This document shows positions 6,807-11,313 of a stretch of DNA of 11,313 nucleotides, one piece after another (the stretch's first letter is position 1; every line of letters starts with the position of its first letter). This DNA comes from JBELMB01 sp042088665 (GTDB lineage Bacteria > Pseudomonadota > Alphaproteobacteria > Rhodobacterales > Rhodobacteraceae). The stretch is taken from contig JBELMB010000164.1 of the NCBI GenBank assembly GCA_042088665.1, forward strand, positions 1-11,313. The letters run 5' to 3'. Below the pieces are notes generated by a model that worked only from the letters and a program-made list of their open reading frames with translations, was not told the origin of the DNA and made no database searches. The translations under genes and the position numbers were made by a program.

Positions 6807-7502
6807 ATGCGCATATTGCTTCTGGAAGATGACGGGCAGCTGGGTCCATGGATCGCCGGTGGATTGCGCGAGGAAGGGCATGTCGTTGATCACTTCGACG
6901 ACGGCAAGGACGCGCTCGTGGCCGCCATGGGGCAGGGCTACGACCTGCTGATCCTTGACCGCATGGTGCCCGGGCTTGATGGCTTGTCCGTCCTCAAGGC
7001 GCTGCGGGCCTCCAAGAACACCAGCCCGGCGCTGTTCCTGACCGCATTGGGAGAGGTCGACGCGCGGGTCGAGGGCTTCGAGGCCGGGGGGGACGACTAC
7101 CTCACCAAACCNNNNNNNNNNCCCTTTGCCTTCGTGGAACTTTCGGCGCGGGTGAACGCGTTGGGGCGGCGCCGCGACGGGGGCGGGGCAGAGGCCGCGG
7201 CACCCACCGTCCTGCGCCACGGTGACCTGAGCCTCGACCTGATTGCGCGGCGCTGCATGCGTCAGGGACAAGAGATCGAACTGATGGCCAAAGAGTTCAA
7301 ACTGCTGGAGTATTTCATGCGCAGGCCGGGGCGGCTGGCGACGCGGACCATGCTGTTGGAACAGGTCTGGGATATGAGCTTTGACCCGACGACCAGCGTC
7401 GTCGAAACCCATATCAGCCGTCTGCGCGCGAAGATCGACAAACCTTTTGACACCGCCCTGATCCGAACACGGCGGGGGGAGGGCTATGTCTTTGGCCGGT
7501 AG
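6807..7502 (+). CDS. OmpR-family response regulator (sequence gap inside)
   Basis: DNA-binding response regulator of a two-component system, the partner of the kinase that follows. The receiver domain (about 1-115) starts MRILLLEDD with the acidic pair Asp8/Asp9. The phosphoacceptor is Asp51 in LILDRMVPGLDG, the switch Thr is Thr79 and the conserved Lys is Lys101 in DDYLTK. The C-terminal winged helix (about 135-231) has the family pattern LMAKEFKLLEYFMRRPGRL...VETHISRLRAKID, ending RTRRGEGYVFGR. The start fits the family N-terminus exactly, although the ribosome site (TTTGGGGA) is weak. The 3' end overlaps the kinase start by 17 bases, so the two are probably translationally coupled. Ten Ns lie right after Lys101; the frame is kept, but the gap length looks wrong (see the gap entry). 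The closest named relatives by pattern are QseB/TctD/CusR-type regulators; the exact target is not known. Confidence 0.94.
   Translation: MRILLLEDDGQLGPWIAGGLREEGHVVDHFDDGKDALVAAMGQGYDLLILDRMVPGLDGLSVLKALRASKNTSPALFLTALGEVDARVEGFEAGGDDYLTKXXXXPFAFVELSARVNALGRRRDGGGAEAAAPTVLRHGDLSLDLIARRCMRQGQEIELMAKEFKLLEYFMRRPGRLATRTMLLEQVWDMSFDPTTSVVETHISRLRAKIDKPFDTALIRTRRGEGYVFGR
7112..7121. other. Assembly gap of 10 Ns inside the response regulator
   Basis: The left flank ends AAACC and the right flank starts CCCTTTGCC. The family consensus after DDYLTK is PFAF, which AAACCCTTTGCC would encode directly. The flanks probably overlap by two Cs and no bases are missing; the ten Ns are then a placeholder that adds four residues to the protein (231 instead of about 227). 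Confidence 0.9.
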
Positions 7503-8772
7503 GATCGGCAGATCCCTTGCATGGCTGCGGCGCTCATCGGCGCTGCGGCTTTCGCTGCTGTTGTCGGGGGTGTTCGCAGCGGCCATGGTCGGTGCGATCT
7601 TCATCGCGCTGGATCTTGGCGAAAGCGCGCTGGAGCGCCGGATTGACCGCACGCTGGAGGTCATGGCCAGCACTGCGGTGCTTGACGGGCGCGGGCCGCT
7701 TGACACCTTTTCGGTGATCCTGCGGTCGCCCGCGCATCTGGGGGACTTGCCGCCGTCCTTCGCGCGCGTCGTGCGGCGCGGTGGCGGTACGGTCAATCTG
7801 GAGGACCCGTTTCGCCGCTCGGAGACATGGCGCATCCTTGTGACCCGTGACCGTCGTGGCGTGCCGCTTCTGGTGGGCGTGCCTCTGGATGACAGCGAGG
7901 CCGCGCTGGAGCTGTTGGCCGGCATCCAGTGGACCATGGCCATGGCCGTGGCAGGGCTGACGGTGCTGATCGGGTTTGGCGCTGGGCTGGTGGCACAGCG
8001 GCGGTTTGCGCGGATCAACGCCACGCTCAACCGTCTTGCGGCGGGCGATCTGACCGCGCGCACGGGCATCGCGCGGGGGCGAGACGATCTGGACGACATC
8101 GCCCGTGAACTGGATCGCGCCGCGGCGGAGCTGGAGCGCCTCGTGGCGCAGACCCGCCATCTGAGCGCAAGCCTCGCACATGATCTGCGCACGCCGCTGG
8201 CGCGCTTGCGGGCCCGGCTCGAAATGCTGCCGGAAGGTGAGGCGCGAGAAGCCGCGCTGGACGAAGCCAGCGCGCTGTCGGGCATGTTCGACACGATCAT
8301 GCGGGTCGCCCGGATCGAGGCGGGGCAGGGCACCGATGGCTTTGTTCAGGTCGATCTTGGCGCGCTCGCCCGGGATGTGGCCGAAACCTTCGGGCCGGTG
8401 ATCGACGACGCCGACAAGGCGCTGACGCTGGATGTCGCCGCGCCGGAGACGGTTCTGGCGGATCGCAACATGCTGGTGCAGGCGCTGGCCAACCTGATCC
8501 AGAACGCCCTTGTCCATGGCGGGCCCGAGATCACACTGAGCGCCCGTGGGCGGGCAATCGGCGTGTCTGACAACGGCAGGGGCGTCCCCCCCGAGCACCA
8601 TGCCGAGATCATCAAACCCTTGGTTCGGCTCGATTCTGCGCGCACCAGCGAGGGGACAGGGCTTGGTCTTGCGCTGGTGCGCGCGGTGGCCGACCGGCAT
8701 GGGGCAGAGCTTGCGCTGTCGGAGGCCAGGCCGCAGGGACTGCGCGTCATGCTGAAGTTTGCGAATTTGTAA
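7486..8772 (+). CDS. HAMP-domain sensor histidine kinase
   Basis: Membrane sensor kinase that should phosphorylate the upstream regulator. Layout (428 aa): short cytoplasmic start, TM1 about 20-42, a periplasmic sensor of about 105 residues (43-148), TM2 about 149-170, HAMP about 171-225, HisKA with the phosphorylated His232 in SLAHDLRTPLARLRARLE, then the ATPase domain with N-box Asn340 (NLIQNAL), G1 box DNGRG (362-366) and G2 box GTGLGL (390-395). All catalytic boxes are intact. The usual F-box Phe residues are replaced (IIKPLVRLDSAR). The sensor has no Cys and only one His (His84), which gives no support for metal binding; its ligand is unknown. It starts inside the end of the regulator gene in another frame, which indicates an operon. 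The small membrane protein and the cytochrome follow on the same strand after 77 bases. Confidence 0.93.
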   Translation: MSLAGRIGRSLAWLRRSSALRLSLLLSGVFAAAMVGAIFIALDLGESALERRIDRTLEVMASTAVLDGRGPLDTFSVILRSPAHLGDLPPSFARVVRRGGGTVNLEDPFRRSETWRILVTRDRRGVPLLVGVPLDDSEAALELLAGIQWTMAMAVAGLTVLIGFGAGLVAQRRFARINATLNRLAAGDLTARTGIARGRDDLDDIARELDRAAAELERLVAQTRHLSASLAHDLRTPLARLRARLEMLPEGEAREAALDEASALSGMFDTIMRVARIEAGQGTDGFVQVDLGALARDVAETFGPVIDDADKALTLDVAAPETVLADRNMLVQALANLIQNALVHGGPEITLSARGRAIGVSDNGRGVPPEHHAEIIKPLVRLDSARTSEGTGLGLALVRAVADRHGAELALSEARPQGLRVMLKFANL

Positions 8773-8807
8773 GGTTGGGGTCAGGCGGGGGCCAGTCCCG
8801 GCCCATA

Positions 8808-8837
8808 GATCAGTGTCATCGAAACATGAAACTGATC
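8808..8837 (+). promoter_or_regulatory. 30-bp palindrome directly before the ribosome site of the 68-aa gene
   Basis: GATCAGT (8808-8814) pairs with ACTGATC (8831-8837), then after one G/A mismatch TCAT (8816-8819) pairs with ATGA (8826-8829) around a 6-base centre CGAAAC: 11 of 12 positions match. The Shine-Dalgarno GGAGA follows at once (8838). It may be a regulator site within the cluster or an RNA hairpin that limits access to the ribosome site. Confidence 0.5.
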
Positions 8838-8849
8838 GGAGACCCTGAC

Positions 8850-9056
8850 ATGAAAGACCTTCTGACCAAATGCGCCGCCTCTCTGTCCAACGTCGCCCTG
8901 TTCTGCATCGGCGTGATGATGGCAAGTCTGGGCCTTGCCCTTGTCGGCCTGCTGGCGGTCTTTTCGCTGGCGGCGGTTTGTCTGGCCCTTCTGGCCGCGC
9001 CCTTTCTGCCTGCCCCTGTGGCGCAAGCTGACGCCGAGGATCGGGCCGCCGCATGA
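8850..9056 (+). CDS. Small membrane protein of unknown function (68 aa)
   Basis: I do not recognise this protein. The start at 8850 is chosen for GGAGA (8838-8842) placed 7 bases upstream; an earlier ATG at 8826 lies inside the palindrome and has no ribosome site. Residues 1-14 are polar/amphipathic (MKDLLTKCAASLSN). About 15-52 is one long hydrophobic stretch (VALFCIGVMMASLGLALVGL onward) that fits a helical hairpin of two short membrane helices or one long helix. The tail, about 53-68, is Pro/Ala and acidic. There are three Cys (8, 19, 44) and no His, so it cannot supply a His heme ligand. Its stop overlaps the cytochrome start as ATGA, which strongly suggests coupled translation and a shared job, for example as a small subunit or assembly partner of the cytochrome. 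Confidence 0.72.
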   Translation: MKDLLTKCAASLSNVALFCIGVMMASLGLALVGLLAVFSLAAVCLALLAAPFLPAPVAQADAEDRAAA

Positions 9057-9592
9057 CGCATAGAGACACCGCTGACACGTCCCGGGCGCCCCGCGCGGAA
9101 CCGCATGGTTTTGTCACGCGGACGATCCACTGGCTTGCTGCCGGGTTGATCGGCTACGGATACCTCAAGGGGCTCGACTCTGTCGCGCAACTGGCCGACC
9201 CGGCGCAATTCTGGTTCGAGATCGCCGTGGCGTCGGCGCTCGGGGGGCTTTTTGCGCTGCGCCTTGTGTGGACAAAGCGCGTGGCTGGCGCGACGCGGCT
9301 GCCGCAGGCGGCCCCGAAGTGGGAGCATCTCGCCTCTCGTTTCGTGCATGCGGGCCTCTACGCCAGCGTGTTTGCCATCGTTCTCACCGGGTTCGGGATT
9401 GCCTTTGGCTATGCCACGCCGATGCTGGGCGGGCTGTTTCTGGACATGATGATTGCTCTGCACGAGACGTCACTGACCCTCATGCCGCTCTTGTTGCTGG
9501 CCCATGTTGGAGGCGCGCTCTGGCACAAATTCGTGCGACGAGACGCGGTGCTGGAAAGCATGACTGGCCGTTTCTCAAGGGCCCCCCGCTGA
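9053..9592 (+). CDS. Cytochrome b561-like di-haem membrane protein (atypical)
   Basis: Probable membrane b-type cytochrome of the prokaryotic cytochrome b561 / Ni-hydrogenase cytochrome b family, moving electrons between the quinone pool and a partner. Length (179 aa) is normal for CybB/YodB-like members. Four membrane helices are seen at about 24-42, 54-73, 97-118 and 128-155. His26 in RTIHWLAA fits the helix-1 ligand. His137 in ALHETS and His151 in LLAHVGGALWHKF fit the helix-4 ligands. The tail HKFVRRDAVLESM is a family hallmark. His99 opens helix 3. Odd point: the helix-2 His expected from E. coli CybB is not there; by alignment through the Arg that ends the helix, Glu56 takes its place. 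The gene overlaps the 68-aa gene by four bases. It follows the two-component genes, an arrangement in which cytochromes are often targets; here the usual PepSY-domain partner is not seen. Confidence 0.85.
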   Translation: MTHRDTADTSRAPRAEPHGFVTRTIHWLAAGLIGYGYLKGLDSVAQLADPAQFWFEIAVASALGGLFALRLVWTKRVAGATRLPQAAPKWEHLASRFVHAGLYASVFAIVLTGFGIAFGYATPMLGGLFLDMMIALHETSLTLMPLLLLAHVGGALWHKFVRRDAVLESMTGRFSRAPR

Positions 9593-9597
9593 CCCCA

Positions 9598-9628
9598 TCC
9601 CCGGACATGACCGGCGCATGTCTGGGGA
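9598..9628 (+). terminator. Strong hairpin after the cytochrome gene, possible terminator
   Basis: CCCCGGACATG (9599-9609) pairs with CATGTCTGGGG (9617-9627) with one G-T pair and a 7-base loop, and a further T-A pair closes the base. It begins 6 bases after the stop codon. There is no T-run behind it, so it may be a transcription stop of the non-classical kind or an mRNA-end stabiliser. It marks the end of the signalling/redox cluster. Confidence 0.55.
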
Positions 9629-10036
9629 ACATGCCGCTCAGCCGGGTTGGATAACCGTGAGCGCAAGCGACAGCGGATCTTGCACGTGCTCAGGGTCTTC
9701 CCCGGCGGCGCGCTGGGGCAGGGCCAGCCCGATCTGCCCGACGAGGCAGCGCGCCGCCGCATAGGCCGCCGGACCGATTTGCCGGTCACCGGCGCGCTGG
9801 CCCGGTTGCGCGCGGAGTAAGCGTCGAAGTGCCCGGCTGAACGAGATCCGCAGCGAACGGGCACAAGGCGCCCCATGGGGCGGGACCGCCACATCCTTTT
9901 CGGTGTCCCAAACGCGCGGGTCAGGCTAGGTTGCATCCATTCAAAGCAGATCAGCCTGAACAGATCCGCAAACGCGCCCCGTCCCGGCGATAGCAAGGAC
10001 CGCGCGCGCCCCGCGGTCAAGCAAAAGGACAGGGCC
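9629..10036. other. Gene-poor region and leader of the dehydratase gene
   Basis: Apart from the weak minus-strand relic, no gene is seen here. The last part (about 9900-10036) must hold the promoter of the dehydratase, but no convincing -35/-10 pair could be picked. AAGGA at 10025-10029 is 7 bases before the ATG and is its ribosome site. The dehydratase frame stays open upstream to about 9875, but that stretch (many Arg, Pro and Ser) does not look like protein of this family. Confidence 0.5.
9638..9925 (-). pseudogene. Possible remnant of a regulator C-terminus
   Basis: On the minus strand a frame is open from a stop at 9926-9928 to a stop at 9638-9640. Its last 50 residues contain QIGPAAYAAARCLVGQIG, then AGEDPEHVQDPLSLALTVIQPG. 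This helix, AGE-P loop and closing strand recall the C-terminal end of LacI/GalR-type sugar regulators. No DNA-binding part, ribosome site or good start is present upstream, where the dehydratase leader begins, so if real it is a truncated relic. A LacI-type regulator beside a sugar-acid dehydratase would make sense. It could equally be a chance frame in GC-rich DNA. Confidence 0.28.
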
Positions 10037-11263
10037 ATGAAAATCACCGATGCACAGGTCTTTGTCGGCGGACCGGGCAAGAACTACGTAACGCTCAAGA
10101 TCATGACCGATCAGGGGGTCTATGGTTTGGGTGACGCGACCCTGAACAACCGCGAGACCCTGCCGGCCGCCTATCTGCGCGACTACCTCGTGCCCAACCT
10201 GATCGGCATGGACCCGCGCAATTCCGAAGACATCTGGCAGTTCTTCTACCGCGGGGCCTATTTCCGGCGCGGGCCGATTGCGATGGCGGCTTTTGGCGCG
10301 ATCGACATGGCGCTTTGGGACATCAAGGGCAAGCTGGCGGGCATGCCACTGTACCAGTTGTTTGGCGGCAAAAGCCGGGACGGGGCGCTGGTCTATGCCC
10401 ATGCGGCGGGCAAGGACCTGCCCGACCTGATGGACAGCGTGGCGTCTTATGTGGCGCAGGGTTACAAGGCGGTGCGTGTGCAATGCGGCATTCCGGGCAT
10501 GCCCACGGCCAGTTATGCGGTCCCCGAAGAACGGTCCGCGGGTCAGGATTTCATCACCGACTTCAGTGGCATCCGCCCAAAGACAGAGATCTGGGACACC
10601 GACCGCTACATGCGCTACATGCCGGACGCGCTGGCCGAAGTGCGCGCGCGCTTTGGCCCCGAGTTGAAGATCCTGCATGATGTGCACCACCGGCTGTTGC
10701 CCCGCGAGGCGGCTGCCTTTGCCAAGGCGGTGGAGCCTGTCGGGCTTTACTGGCTCGAAGACCCGACCCCCGCCGAAGATCAGGACGCGCTGCGTCTGCT
10801 GCGTCAGCATTCCACGACGCCCATCGCCATCGGAGAGGTCTTCAATTCGATCTGGGAATGCAACAAGCTGATCGAACAGGAGCTGATCGATTTCATCCGC
10901 GTGGCGGTGACCTATGCGGGCGGGATCACCCATGTGAAGCGGATTGTCGATCTGGCGGGGCTGCATCATGTGCGCACGGGGTTTCACGGCGCCCCCAGCC
11001 ATTCGCCGATCTCCATGGCCGCGCAGGCGCATCTGAACGCATGGGCGCCGAATTTCGGCATTCAGGAGTATCTGGTGCTGGGCACCGCCGCCTGCGACGC
11101 GCTGTTTCCCAGCGCGCATGCGCTGCGCGATGGCCTGTTCCATGTGAGCGATGCACCGGGTCTGGGGATCGATTTCGACGAAGACGAGGCGCAGCGCTAC
11201 AGCTACACCGCTGGCAGCCACCCGGTGGTGCGGCTGGAGGATGGCACGCTGTGGAACTACTGA
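10037..11263 (+). CDS. Enolase-superfamily sugar-acid dehydratase (ManD/RspA type)
   Basis: Probable cytoplasmic Mg2+-dependent dehydratase of the D-mannonate dehydratase (ManD, RspA-like) group, which removes water from a sugar acid such as D-mannonate to give 2-keto-3-deoxygluconate. Length (408 aa) fits the family. The N-terminal capping domain (about 1-115) has DATLNNRE and YRGAYFRRGP. The barrel carries the metal ligands Asp215 (ILHDVHHR), Glu241 (WLEDPTP) and Glu267 (IGEVFNS). Other expected active-site residues are Asn37, His122, Arg147, Tyr160 (likely base), His217, Arg288, His317 and Glu344 (NFGIQEY); the end EDGTLWNY is typical. Against the Novosphingobium ManD sequence, as I recall it, there is a one-residue insertion before Tyr160, and the Asp four residues after the His317 equivalent is Ser321 (HGAPSHSP instead of HGATDLSP). 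Substrate may therefore differ; D-gluconate or another acid is possible. The start is set by AAGGA and by the MKITDA N-terminus. The rest of the pathway is not in view. Confidence 0.9.
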   Translation: MKITDAQVFVGGPGKNYVTLKIMTDQGVYGLGDATLNNRETLPAAYLRDYLVPNLIGMDPRNSEDIWQFFYRGAYFRRGPIAMAAFGAIDMALWDIKGKLAGMPLYQLFGGKSRDGALVYAHAAGKDLPDLMDSVASYVAQGYKAVRVQCGIPGMPTASYAVPEERSAGQDFITDFSGIRPKTEIWDTDRYMRYMPDALAEVRARFGPELKILHDVHHRLLPREAAAFAKAVEPVGLYWLEDPTPAEDQDALRLLRQHSTTPIAIGEVFNSIWECNKLIEQELIDFIRVAVTYAGGITHVKRIVDLAGLHHVRTGFHGAPSHSPISMAAQAHLNAWAPNFGIQEYLVLGTAACDALFPSAHALRDGLFHVSDAPGLGIDFDEDEAQRYSYTAGSHPVVRLEDGTLWNY

Positions 11264-11313
11264 CGGTGCAGGGTTTTTCCGGCTGCAGACGGGGCTCGTC
11301 AAAGCCCGTTGTC

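Noticed and set aside
6600..8333. Long minus-strand frames opposite the regulator and kinase (also 7534-9117)
   Set aside because: The plus strand here encodes clear two-component proteins with all catalytic motifs; the minus frames are rich in Arg, Pro and Ser and look non-coding.
8775..8849. Upstream TTG or ATG (8826) starts for the 68-aa membrane protein
   Set aside because: Neither has a ribosome site and both run through the palindrome; the ATG at 8850 has GGAGA at ideal spacing.
9268..9654. Overlapping plus-strand frames inside and after the cytochrome gene
   Set aside because: They are out-of-frame shadows without membrane pattern, haem motif or ribosome site.
9875..10036. N-terminal extension of the dehydratase to 9875
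   Set aside because: Family members start at MKIT; the extension is Arg/Pro/Ser-rich and lies before a good ribosome site.
1..11313. tRNA, rRNA, insertion sequences, integrase or attachment sites
   Set aside because: I saw no tRNA cloverleaf, rRNA-like conserved sequence, transposase frame or terminal inverted repeat with target duplication.

Overview
The window is high-GC DNA with long antisense shadow frames and overlapping start and stop codons. Its gene content suggests an alphaproteobacterium, probably of the Rhodobacteraceae/Roseobacter type. That placement is inferred from gene content and style, not from a marker gene. A run of 10 Ns shows it comes from a draft assembly. All convincing genes are on the + strand.

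Region 1 (1-6145) is one giant secreted, calcium-binding type I secretion (RTX) protein. Its start lies outside the window: the reading frame is already inside an FG-GAP repeat at base 2. In order it has five FG-GAP (integrin-alpha-like propeller) repeats, two or three Ig/cadherin-like segments, about 320 residues of mainly helical sequence I do not recognise, a small Asp-rich beta module that resembles the protein's own C-terminus, one ordinary RTX unit, seven tandem units of exactly 94 residues (282 bp each), and a C-terminal type I secretion region. The likely role is a surface or released adhesin or matrix protein. No secretion genes are in view.

Region 2 (6146-9592) looks like a signalling and redox cluster. 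It holds a regulatory leader with an inverted-repeat operator candidate and a hairpin, a 66-aa protein of unknown function, an OmpR-family response regulator (interrupted by the Ns), an overlapping HAMP histidine kinase, a 68-aa membrane protein, and a cytochrome b561-like protein that overlaps it by four bases. The simplest reading is that the kinase/regulator pair controls the small proteins and the membrane cytochrome. The signal is unknown. Two hairpins, each ending in GATC and each sitting just before a GGAGA ribosome site, precede the two small genes.

Region 3 (9593-10036) is a 444-base stretch without an intact gene. It has a strong hairpin just after the cytochrome stop and, on the minus strand, a possible remnant of a regulator C-terminus.

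Region 4 (10037-11263) is an enolase-superfamily sugar-acid dehydratase of the ManD/RspA type. Nearly all expected active-site residues are present, but one expected Asp is Ser.

The best leads for something undescribed are the helical domain and the invariant 94-aa repeat of the RTX protein, and the two-component / small membrane protein / atypical cytochrome cluster with its paired leader hairpins.
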